The notes under the pieces: model-generated
The model's input: only the letters and a program-made list of their open reading frames with translations
Database searches by the model: none
Told to the model about the DNA's origin: nothing
Part shown: one piece after another, positions 18,028 through 28,757 of the stretch
Layout of the letters: each line of letters opens with the position of its first letter
Numbering within the stretch: the stretch's first letter is position 1
Source of the DNA: Acanthamoeba lenticulata
Lineage: Eukaryota > Discosea > Longamoebia > Acanthamoebidae
Length of the DNA: 29,797 nucleotides
Assembly: GCA_002179805.1 (NCBI GenBank)
Contig: NAVB01000769.1
Span: 1 to 29,797, forward strand
Direction of reading: 5' to 3'
Program-made: the position numbers and the translations under genes

Positions 18028-19699
18028 ATGAAGGAAACGGAAGAGGCACCCGTCCCAGAACGAAAGATGTCCCGGACAGGGAGCATCTCAGTCGATGCGA
18101 AGGGAAACTGGACGGAGCAGAAGGTTACTTCCTCGAAACGCACTCATTTGATAGGGGCAGGTGCTAACTTCATGATACTAGGTTGCCACAAACCAGGAAA
18201 GGCGAGCTGCTGCCGAGAGTACCACGCCCTCCGACTTACACTTCTGTAAGTACCCAGGCCTTGCTTACGAGCTGTGTCGGGCAGACGGGGACAACACAAC
18301 GAAAGAACAACGACTATCTTCAGCCATGGGGCGCAGCGTTTCGCTGCATCAGATGAGCGAGGACACCTTTAGTGACCTAGCCGCACTCCAGTCGTCAGCA
18401 GAGGGCAGTCCAGGTACGCTCTACATCGCAGCTGCACCTTGACTGTTATCTGCTGGACTCAGCGCCATGTTGATGTAGTTGCAAGCGACGGCCCACTGAA
18501 GAGGACGCTGAGCCAGCGCAACATCAAGGACCAGTCCAAGTGCGTGAAGAAGGAGAACCGAAAAAAAGATGACGAAACCAACAAAAAGGGAGGAAGCCAG
18601 ATCGCAGGGGCGTCAGAGGCCCCTCGAAAGGACAGCAAAGAGGGCAACAGCAAGGACCAGGCAAAGAGCGGAAAGAACTATTACCACTACATCAACACCC
18701 CAGAACGCCTCAAGGACATCCAGCGAGAGGAGGATAGCAACCTCGTGCCAGCATTGCCCAAGACGGCTCGGGAGAAGGACCGAAAGGAACGCGAGAAGGA
18801 GAAGCTCAAAGCACAGAAGAAGGAAGAACAAAAAGAGAAGGAAGGGAAGGACTGGGTATCGAAGGTTATACGCTCACCCTTGCGCTGGCGACGATGGAAG
18901 GAAAAGGTGCGAACACACGCGCGGTTGTGCAGACGCTAGCTCAGCTGCCGACGGCGTACTGACCTGTTTTGAAGGAGGGTGGAGGCCTTTCTATGCGGAG
19001 CAGAAGCTCAGGCAGCTTGTCTTCGGCAATCTCGCAGCAAGGTCGGTCGATGTCTTCGTCGTTTCTCTCTACGCCCATGCCTGTGCCGGGATCGAAAAAT
19101 GCGTCTCACTCTCCTCACGGAAGCCCCAGCAGGTACGCGATTCCCCAAACAACTCGCACCGGGCATAAGCACTTGACCAAACTTATCTTCCACAGACCCA
19201 GCATCACTTCGCTCTCTACCCCTTCCTCCAACGTTCTCAACTTCTTCCACCACGAGAGGAATGGAAGCCCAACTGACAAGCACAAGCGGAAGTTCACGGG
19301 CTCAGGCCAGGTGTACACACGCGAGGCTCGGGAAGAGATACGGGACAGATTCAAGTGCGTAACACGGTGATACTTGATGGCGAGAAATCGCACCACGAGG
19401 CTGACTACAACCGAATTGGGTGGGCGCAGCAAACAACTTGCCCTATCCGAGGGAGAGATGAGCGAGGATGACCTGATTGGCGAGAGCCCGGAGGAGGAAG
19501 TGGACATCCTGGAGTTCCTTGCCACGTGGAAAAAACCGTACACGCTGCACTACTGTGGTGGCTTTCGTGTACGTCCAGCTAACAACGGGTGCTCACATGC
19601 AGACCACCGACACGCTCAGGCAGGGGCTCCTACATCGGCACGGGCAGCTCATCACTGAAGGAAGTGAGCAAAGAGGCCAAGTCGGTGTGCGTCCCCTGA
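18028..19699 (+). CDS. Unrecognised basic, Ser-rich protein with many basophilic phosphosite-like motifs
   Basis: I do not recognise a domain. Eight exons join in phase to exactly 399 residues: 18028-18123, 18182-18245, 18324-18413, 18479-18906, 18975-19132, 19196-19354, 19430-19537 and 19603-19699. The N-terminus is MKETEEAPVPERKMSRTGSI. The middle (about residues 90-225) is a Lys/Glu-rich helix (EKDRKEREKEKLKAQKKEEQ) ending in SPLRWRRWKEK. Next comes a Ser-rich section (MRSRSSGSLSSAISQQGRSM), then FHHERNGSPTDKHKRKF, an acidic patch (EGEMSEDDLIGESPEEEVD) and the tail WKKPPTRSGRGSY. Repeated R/K-x-x-S sites (MSRTGS, LKRTLS, GRSVS, SRSSGS) look like targets of AGC or CaMK kinases, suggesting a regulated, largely disordered cytosolic or nuclear protein. 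Function is unknown. The last intron (19538-19602) was chosen because it alone keeps phase and composition. Confidence 0.72.
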
Positions 19700-20010
19700 G
19701 AGGAGTCCAAAGGGCCATTGGTCTATTTGTACATTTTTCACAAGAAGTAGTTGGTTGCGTGTGTGGCCATTTCTCCCAACGACTGCTGGGGAGCCTGTGG
19801 GGAGCGAGGGTCTCCCCGACAACTACGACCGCGTTAGCTTACGAATAGGAGTTGAGGATCGAAAACGTCACCGAGAACCTCTATCTGTCAACTTACTGTG
19901 CAGGTTATTTTTTGCCGGTCCACAGCAAACTGACTGGTTGCTTAAAGTTTGATTAAGTTGTCTCAAAGCAGCTTGCGTAAGAACAGCTAAGAATGGCTGA
20001 TCATTGGTTC

Positions 20011-20017
20011 TATAAAT
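20011..20017 (+). promoter_or_regulatory. TATA box of the small secreted protein gene
   Basis: TATAAAT lies 142 bp upstream of the ATG at 20159. With initiation about 30 bp downstream, it would give a leader of about 110 nt. The region 19700-20158 holds no gene that I can support. Confidence 0.45.
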
Positions 20018-20158
20018 CAAACGCCCCAATGAAACGTCCTGATTGGTAGCTTGCCCACCCCGGCAACCAAGCAGCCCACGCGTCAAGCCCATAAAACGTG
20101 CAAGCACCACATCAGTCCTTCACCAGCTTACCTGCCAGCCTCACACACAGTAGACTAC

Positions 20159-20563
20159 ATGCAGCACCTTCCGATCGTCCTCCTTCTCGCCTTTTGCGCT
20201 CTCTTCAGCGTTGCCCTTGGACAGGCTACGTGCTCTGTGAAGGTTGACGCCTACGCCGGCACCACCAACTGCAACGGCGCCACCGATCAGTTGTGCCTCA
20301 CCTTCAAGAACGTCAACGACACCACCTGCAACGGCTTCCAGATCCTTGGAACTTCCTACTACTTCCAGGCCAACTGCACGAGCATGGAGGCCAAGTTCTT
20401 TGACAACAATGCCTGCACTGGCGAGCCCTCCACCACCGTTCCCAGCCAGAACTGCGCTCAGGCCGGCTCGTCCTCCTTCTCGGTTCGCCCGACGGTCAAT
20501 GCCGAGTGTGGCTCTGCTGCTGCCCTCTTCAACTGGGTTGCCTACCTGTCCTTCCTCTTCTAA
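20159..20563 (+). CDS. Small secreted Cys-rich protein, probably GPI-anchored
   Basis: This is a 134-residue single-exon protein. Residues 1-21 form a signal peptide (MQHLPIVLLLAFCALFSVAL, cleavage near ALG-QA). The mature part has eight cysteines (ATC, TNC, QLC, TTC, ANC, NAC, QNC, AEC), enough for four disulfides, and N-glycosylation sites at NDT and NCT. The C-terminus is hydrophobic right up to the stop (AAALFNWVAYLSFLF) after a small-residue CGSAA stretch, the layout of a GPI attachment signal. It is likely a cell-surface protein of the amoeba. I recognise no named family. The start was chosen as the Met that opens the signal peptide; the frame is open upstream but reads as non-coding. 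Confidence 0.8.
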   Translation: MQHLPIVLLLAFCALFSVALGQATCSVKVDAYAGTTNCNGATDQLCLTFKNVNDTTCNGFQILGTSYYFQANCTSMEAKFFDNNACTGEPSTTVPSQNCAQAGSSSFSVRPTVNAECGSAAALFNWVAYLSFLF

Positions 20564-21065
20564 GCGAATGACAAGACGCGATCTTGTAACACATCATATT
20601 AAATACTTGACTCCAAACAAAAGTCTTTTTCTGCCCACGACATCCACCGTAGCCAACATGTTGGTGCTCTGATAGGCATTTCGTAAATGCTTGTCGTGAC
20701 TGTTTCCAAATGAAACATTACGCCCTCAACTGACACTCCACCAGGGGTGGACACCCAGCCTGCCCAATAGCCCGCGGCAGAGGAGCAATAAAGAAGTGTA
20801 TTTTTCTTGGCTGCATTTTCCTTTCGCTTGAGTGTCTGTGGCGCGGCTTCACTGCGCCTCCCAAGCTGGAAGCGCAGGAATGGGGCGGAGAAGTGGCACA
20901 AGTGCGCGTTGTGACCCGGCTGTTCCGATTTGTTTGTCTGCAAGCAGACGTTTCATCTCGACCGGGCAGTATGCAGAGAGACAGACAAGAGTAAGAGAGG
21001 CAACATTTTGCCTCAAGATAGATGAATCTGTAAATAAGCGGGCATAAACCGGAAAAAGATAGAAA
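20564..21065. other. Intergenic region with an inverted copy of the PPR-gene 5' segment
   Basis: This holds the 3' flank of the secreted-protein gene (AATAAAG at 20789) and, on the minus strand around 20885-20985, a segment matching the start of the gene at 23260 (listed separately). No complete gene is seen. Confidence 0.5.
20885..20985 (-). repeat. Inverted partial duplicate of the PPR gene's start region
   Basis: Read on the minus strand from the ATG at 20956, 24 codons (MKRLLADKQIGT, then SQRALVPLLR) match the ATG at 23260 (MKRLLADKQIRT, then SQRALVPLLR). About 30 nt upstream of the ATG also match loosely. After the matching Arg the frame runs eleven more codons to a stop (PIPALPAWEAQ). 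Differences are mostly synonymous, plus one in-frame 3-nt deletion. Confidence 0.7.
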
Positions 21066-21136
21066 TCCGCTATGGTGTAGTCGGTAACATTTCTGGTTTT
21101 CACCCAGGCACCCCGGGTTCGATTCCCGGTAGCGGA
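21066..21136 (+). tRNA. tRNA-Glu(UUC): tRNA-Glu (anticodon UUC), copy 1
   Basis: This is a 71-nt cloverleaf. The acceptor stem TCCGCTA pairs perfectly with TAGCGGA. The D arm starts TGGTGTAGTCGG (A box). The anticodon stem CTGG/CCAG flanks the loop TTTTCAC with anticodon TTC. The T arm CCGGGTTCGATTCCCGG contains a canonical B box. There is no intron. Confidence 0.95.
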
Positions 21137-21139
21137 GGA

Positions 21140-21145
21140 TTTTTT
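21140..21145 (+). terminator. Pol III terminator (T6) of tRNA-Glu copy 1
   Basis: A run of six T starts four bases after the mature 3' end. Confidence 0.75.
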
Positions 21146-21577
21146 GCCCCTGGAAAAGAAAAAATCTCTTTTTTCAGCCTTGTACCAACTACACAGGTAA
21201 CAACCACAAATTTATTTAGCAGTGGATAGAAAAAATATAATGATTAAATATGTTTGTGAAAATAGCAAAATAAAATAATTTGATTTTTAGATATTGTTGA
21301 AAAACATATAATATATGAAAATACAAGTTAAACAAAACATAAAAACTTTTTTATAATTGTAAAATTTGTTAAATAGTAGAAAATGTTGAAGTAAAGCAAA
21401 ATAATACTGAAGTTGCTTGTAGCCAAGTGCACACCAGTTAATGCGTTTTTTTTTGTAAACACTTGGTTATAAAAGCATGCCCATGAACTGTAAAAGAGCA
21501 AAAGGCACTACCACACAGAAAGCACGCTGTAGCTGGCACAACGCTACATAAAGAGTTTCTTTTTTTTTCCAGGGGGC
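21146..21577. other. AT-rich spacer between the inverted tRNA genes
   Basis: About 430 bp, strongly AT-rich between 21200 and 21420 and unlike the GC-rich surroundings. No open frame or RNA gene is supported. Its two ends continue the inverted repeat of the tRNA flanks (GGATTTTTTGCCCC). Confidence 0.55.
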
Positions 21578-21583
21578 AAAAAA
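21578..21583 (-). terminator. Pol III terminator (T6) of tRNA-Glu copy 2
   Basis: A6 on the plus strand is T6 downstream of the minus-strand tRNA, at the same distance as in copy 1. Confidence 0.75.
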
Positions 21584-21586
21584 TCC

Positions 21587-21657
21587 TCCGCTACCGGGAA
21601 TCGAACCCGGGGTGCCTGGGTGAAAACCAGAAATGTTACCGACTACACCATAGCGGA
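21587..21657 (-). tRNA. tRNA-Glu(UUC): tRNA-Glu (anticodon UUC), copy 2, inverted
   Basis: The reverse complement is identical over all 71 nt to copy 1 at 21066-21136, with the same TTC anticodon. The downstream flank GGATTTTTTGCCCC is also shared, so the duplication included the terminator. The two genes are transcribed towards each other. Confidence 0.95.
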
Positions 21658-22004
21658 TTTCTATTACAGGCGATTATTTGCCTTAATATTGAGATATTCA
21701 TCTGTACGGCGCTCCCAATTATGCAGAGGGCTTGAGCACCAAGTACTACTGCTGTCAACGTGCAGATAGTACGAGTCGCTCGGCGAGGAGGACTGCCGAC
21801 GTCCCCTACAGAAGCCGTCCACATAATTTGAACACCACCTTTTATGTTAGATGCTCTCTTATCCCCATAACCGTGAAGAAGACCTGGTGCAGACTTCCTC
21901 CAAAGAACCCGCACACGCAATGGTGGTGGCATCCTCGGCCCTCTTCTCCCTCTCGCCGCCACCATCTCCATCCATCTCTTCATCACCATCATCTTCATTG
22001 CCGG
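21658..22004. other. Intergenic region upstream of tRNA copy 2 / 3' flank of SAP-SMI1 gene
   Basis: No gene is supported. The part 21950-22000 encodes an acidic run (Glu/Asp/Gly) on the minus strand directly beyond the SAP-SMI1 stop in another frame. It could be an alternative 3' exon, but I see no phase-compatible splice site that requires it. Confidence 0.35.
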
Positions 22005-23145
22005 TCACCATCGGGGCACTCGTCGTTTCAAAAAGTAGTGGAGGGATCGAGCTTCGGGGTCCTCCTGCCCGCAGTTGACCGTCCACCTCATGACCTCACC
22101 AAAGGTGCACGACCGCAGGTTGGTGTTGATGAGGAAGACCTCAAACTCGTGTTCCTCGGCAAAGGGGATCCAGGCTGGGTGGTTCATGGCCGACTCGTCG
22201 TCCTCTGGATCGAGGTCGAATCCATCGCGGACCTCCGCCCTCAACGCTTCGGCGAGCGGGTAGACGCGGAAATCTGGGCCGCTCATGCCATCGCGGAAGC
22301 GGTACAGCTGTCGCAGCTCGTGGGGGATACGAACATTCTTGCCCAACTACATCAATACACGCGCATCACCGTGGTGAGCGAGGGCAAGTGTGTGTGTGTG
22401 CGCGCGTGCGCGATTGCGAAGAGGATCGGCTCACGCACGTTTGCCTGCAGCTCACGTTCGAATCGATCAATCTCTTTCATGGGCAAGCCAGGATTGTGCT
22501 GGTGGCAGCAGTTGTCCAGGCGTTGCAGGACCTTACGGAGATCGGGATCCACTTCATAGCAGTCGTATTCACACTCACTCTCGTCATCGCTTTCTTCATA
22601 TTCGTCGCACTCGCTCTCCTCGTCCTCATCGACGTCGCTCTCCTGCTTCCTCAATACTCTCTTCTTCGTTGCCTTGGTGTGTGGTGCTTCCTCCTCTGCA
22701 TCTTCCTCTGCATCCTCGGTCTCGCTATCAGATGAAGCAGGACCGTTGGAGTTGAGGTGGTCGATCACTCGTTGCACGAGCTCAACCTTTTTGCCAGTTG
22801 CTGAGAGGCCGTGCTTGCGGAGGAAGACACGCAGGTCTGCCACGATGTAACTGCTCCCGAGGGCCAGAACGTGCGGGGTGGGGCAGCGGAGAAACACACG
22901 ATCACCAGCAGAAAAGAACGACGACAAAAAGAGCGAAGGAGTTACCACTTGAAGACTTGATCAAAGGAGATGCCCTTCACAAGTTCGGGCTTGGTCTTTA
23001 CGCTCCTCTCTATTCCTTCTTCTTCTTCTTCTTCTTTCTTTTGTTGTGGCAGCTCCTCTACCTGCTTCTTTTGCTCCTCTTCCTCCTTTTTACGCTCACC
23101 CTTCTCCTCTTTGTTGGGCTTCTGCCTTCTCGTCCTTGGTGGCAT
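22005..23145 (-). CDS. SAP-domain plus SMI1/KNR4-domain protein
   Basis: Three exons join in phase to 317 residues: 23145-22946, 22850-22439 and 22346-22005. Residues 1-66 are a Lys/Glu-rich segment (MPPRTRRQKPNKEEKGERKK). About 68-100 is a SAP-like helix-hairpin-helix (YIVADLRVFLRKHGLSATGK), a motif usually binding DNA or RNA. About 106-170 is very acidic. About 190-310 is a SMI1/KNR4 fold: EIDRFERELQANLGKNVRIP, HELRQLYRFRDGMSG, FRVYPLAEALRAEV and HPAWIPFAEEHEFEVFLINT. SMI1/KNR4 domains are protein-interaction modules found in fungal cell-wall signalling and in bacterial immunity proteins. The combination with SAP suggests a nuclear adaptor, which is inference. The spliced joint ELQAN-LGKNVRIP restores the typical start of the SMI1 domain. 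Confidence 0.82.
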
Positions 23146-23259
23146 TGTCAGTAAGTGAGGCTCAGTAGTTGTTGTCTCCCTTCACGCGCCCAAAGCCGCA
23201 TTGGCGCCATGGTGTAACGGTCAAGCCAAACTCTCCGGAAGAACTGTCCGGGAGGCAAG
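23146..23259. promoter_or_regulatory. Bidirectional promoter with a tRNA-like A-box
   Basis: This stretch of 114 bp separates the divergent starts of the SAP-SMI1 gene and the PPR gene. At 23203-23226 lies GGCGCCATGGTGTAACGGTC, which looks like the 5' quarter of a tRNA (acceptor strand plus A box TGGTGTAACGG). No T arm or B box follows. Confidence 0.4.
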
Positions 23260-23334
23260 ATGAAACGTTTGCTCGCAGACAAACAAATCAGAACAACAGC
23301 CTGGTCACAACGTGCACTTGTGCCACTTCTCCGC
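23230..23334 (+). repeat. Partner copy of the inverted duplicate at 20885-20985
   Basis: The 75 nt from the ATG at 23260, plus about 30 nt of leader, match the reverse complement of 20885-20985 at roughly 90% within the coding part. Both copies open the same frame beginning MKRLLADKQI. Confidence 0.7.
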
Positions 23335-26177
23335 GGTGCCGCACCTGTCCCGTCTGCTCGACTTTCTTCTCATCGTCAAGATTTTTCTACCTCGTCAAAA
23401 CGTGTGCTAGAAGAAGAAGCGCCTCGTCGCTCTCCCGCACCGTCCGGCGTCAAGCCACACGCGACGCGCGGCACATGGCGAGAGCGTGGCTCATCGTTCG
23501 CTTCTTCCTCTTCTCCACGCCTTGATCAGAAGAAGAAGGAGAAGAAGAAGGCAAACCTTTCCTCTCGTTCGCCCTCCAGCAGCGCTGCCAAGCCCCAAGC
23601 GCCGGAGACTGGCCACAATGGTACGCCACTATCTCTCTCTCTCTCGCAACACCCCCATCTGCACATGTGTGTGAGAGAGAACGTTGTTTGCTGCAGTTGC
23701 TGATCAGTGCGCGCACCCGTGGTGGCGGAGCTGGGCGCGCAATAGACACAAAGAGGCAAGGCAACGAGCCTCATCATCATCACCAGCCCGTGGACATGAC
23801 TTTTTCGTCGCCAGCCCAAGTGTTGACCCGCATGGAGCACCTGCGTGCCTCTGGTGCACCAAAGCCGACAGTGAGGCAGGTGCACCAACTCGCCCGGAGC
23901 CTCAAGCAACTGCGCCGCACACATCATGCTCCCGGTATGCTTGATTTCTTCTCTTCTCTTCTCGTGTTCTCCCTAAATTTAAATAAATACAAATAAATAA
24001 ATGATACAAAAATGATTAAATTGAATAACCTAGGTATTTGGGGGGGGCAGGACAATGGCGGCTTGCCGTGCAGTCACTCGTGGAGCTGCTCGGACACGCA
24101 GCGCAGTTCGCTCCGCCTGCCGTGAGTGCTGTGTTGCCACTGGTGGAGGATGGTGAGACGGCCATCAATCTGTTCCGTCGCGTTGCGGTGCTTTGTCCCC
24201 CACCCCCACCCTCCCCCCGCAGCAACTCTTCCCTCTGCTGCTGCTGCTATTTCTCAAGAAATGTAAACTAAACGTGTGGGGTGCACTGTGCAGAAGCCCG
24301 ACCTTTTCTGCTTCGCTGGTCTGCTGTCTGTGTTGGCCAAGGCTGGGCGAGCCGACGACGCGTTGCGCTACTTTGGCCAGATCAGCGAGGCCGGCCTGGC
24401 GCCCAACTTGCACTGCTTCAACACGGTGCTCGATGCGCTGGCCAAGGCTGGGCGAGCCGACGACGCGCTGCACCAGTTCGAGCAGATCCGCGAGGCCGGC
24501 CTGGCGCCCAACTTGCACTGCTTCAACACGGTGCTGAATGCGCTGGCCAAGGCTGGGCGAGCCGACGATGCGCTGCGCCAGTTCGATCAGATCCGCAAGG
24601 CTGGCCTAGAGCCCAACGCGATCAGCTTCACGACAGTGCTGAATGCGCTGGCCAAGGCTGGGCGAGCCGATGAGGCGTTGCACCAGTTTGAGCAGATGCG
24701 CAAGGCTGGCCTGGCACCCGACTTGCACTGCTTCAACACGGTGCTCGATGCGCTGGCCAAGGTTGGGCGAGCCGACGACGCGCTGCACCAGTTTGAGCAG
24801 ATCCGCAAGGCTGGCCTAGAGCCCAACTTGCACAGCTTCAACACGGTGCTGAATGCGCTGGCCAAGGCTGGACGAGCCGACAATGCGCTGCACCAGTTTG
24901 AGCAGATGAGCAAGGCCGGCCTGTCGCCCGACTTGATCAGCTTCACGACAGTGCTGAATGCGCTGGCCAAGGCTGGACGAGCCGACGATGCGCTGCGCCA
25001 GTTCGAGCAGATGAGCAAGGCCGGCCTGGCACCCAACGTTTACAGCGTCAACACGCTGCTTGATGCGCTGGCCAAGGCTGGGCGAGTCGACGATGCGCTG
25101 CACCAGTTTGAGCAGATCCGCAAGGCCGGCCTGGCACCCAACTTGGTCAGCTTCGCCACGGTTCTCGATGCGCTGGCCAAGGCTGGGCGAGCCGACGACG
25201 CGTTGCACCAGTTTGAGCAGATCCGCAAGGCTGGCCTAGAGCCCAACTTGCACTGCTTCAGTGCGCTGCTCAATGCGCTGGCCAAGGCTGGGTGAGCCGA
25301 CGACGCACTGCGCCAGTTCGAGCAGATGAGCAAGGTCGGCCTGGCACCCAACTTGCACTGCTTCACGACGGTGCTCGATGCGCTGGCCAAGACCGGACGA
25401 GCCGACGATGCGCTGCACCAGTTCGACCAGATCCGCAAGGCTGGCCTGGTCCCGAACTTGCACTGCTTCAACGCGCTGCTGCATGCGCTGGCCAAGGCTG
25501 GACGAGCCGATGATGCGCTGCGCCAGTTCAACCAGATCAGTGAGGCTGGCCTGACCCCTGACTTGATCAGCTTCAATGTGCTGCTGCATGCGCTGGCCAA
25601 GGCCGGACGAGCCGACGACGCGCTGCACCAGTTCGAGCAGATCCGCAAGGCCGGCCTGGAACCCAACTTGCACTGCTTTACGACGGTGCTCGATGCGCTG
25701 GTCAAGGCGGGGCGAGCCGACGACGCGCTGCGCCAGTTTGAGCATATGCGCAAGGCCGGCCTAGAGGCCAACTTGCACAGCTTCAATGTGGTGCTCAATG
25801 CGCTGGCCAAGGCTGGGCGAGCCGACGATGCGCTGCACCAGTTCGACCAGATCCGCAAGGCCGGCCTGGCGCCCGACTTGCACTGCTTCAACACGGTGCT
25901 TGATGCACTGGCCAACGCCGGACGAGCCGACGACGCGCTGCGCCAGTTCGGGCAGATCAGTGAGGCTGGCCTGGCCCCTGACTTGCACAGCTTCAATGCG
26001 GTGCTGCATGCGCTGGCCAAGGCTGGGCGAGCCGACGATGCGCTGCACCAGTTCGACCAGATCCGCAAGGCCGGCCTGGAGCCAGATGACTACAGTCTCA
26101 AAGCGCTGGATCGTGCGTTGGCCAAAGGCACGCGTGAACGCGAGGCAAACGAGATTGTTGGCAACAAAGACAAGTAA
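23260..26177 (+). CDS. PPR (pentatricopeptide repeat) protein, interrupted by an in-frame TGA
   Basis: This is probably an organelle-targeted RNA-binding protein. Likely exons are 23260-23620, 23697 (or 23731)-23934, 24051-24187 and 24294-26177. The first exon reads as a mitochondrial presequence (MKRLLADKQIRTTAWSQRAL, then Arg/Ser/Ala-rich with SHRQDFSTSSKR). Its join to exon 2 is not settled: the frame keeps phase with an acceptor at 23730, whereas the better-looking acceptor at 23696 would require starting at ATG 23618. Exons 2 and 3 carry helices (VLTRMEHLRASG, QWRLAVQSLVELLGH). Exon 4 has about 17 near-identical 35-residue P-type PPR motifs, unit LHCFNTVLDALAKAGRADDA plus LHQFEQIRKAGLAPN. 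A TGA at 25293-25295 replaces the CGA (Arg) of AKAGR in motif 9. The same frame then continues for eight more motifs to TAA at 26175. No DYW editing domain follows. Convergent with the next gene, 46 bp away. Confidence 0.82.
24300..26100 (+). repeat. 105-nt tandem array of about 17 PPR motifs
   Basis: GCGCTGGCCAAGGCTGG recurs every 105 nt. Variation is concentrated at the fifth residue of each motif (Asn, Thr, Ser or Ala), at the last (Asn or Asp), and at the HQF/RQF and QIRK/QMSK/QISE positions. The rest is nearly constant, which points to recent expansion or gene conversion. The antisense strand is open over long stretches for the same reason. Confidence 0.92.
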
Positions 26178-26223
26178 ACGCCAACACTGTTGTATTTCAT
26201 GAAAGGTAGGTGGGTTCGCCTCC

Positions 26224-28757
<2,534 letters not shown>

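Noticed and set aside
17685..18143. 152-residue minus-strand frame upstream of the ClC gene as its N-terminus
   Set aside because: It has no ClC similarity, overlaps the start of the plus-strand gene at 18028, and its end does not splice in phase to the recognised exon.
21859..22086. Acidic minus-strand frame as an extra exon of the SAP-SMI1 gene
   Set aside because: The SMI1 domain is complete before it, and I see no donor near 22010 that would be needed to reach it.
25040..26068. 342-residue open frame on the minus strand
   Set aside because: Antisense of the PPR array; the repeated peptide CSASSARPALASA is low-complexity and has no domain.
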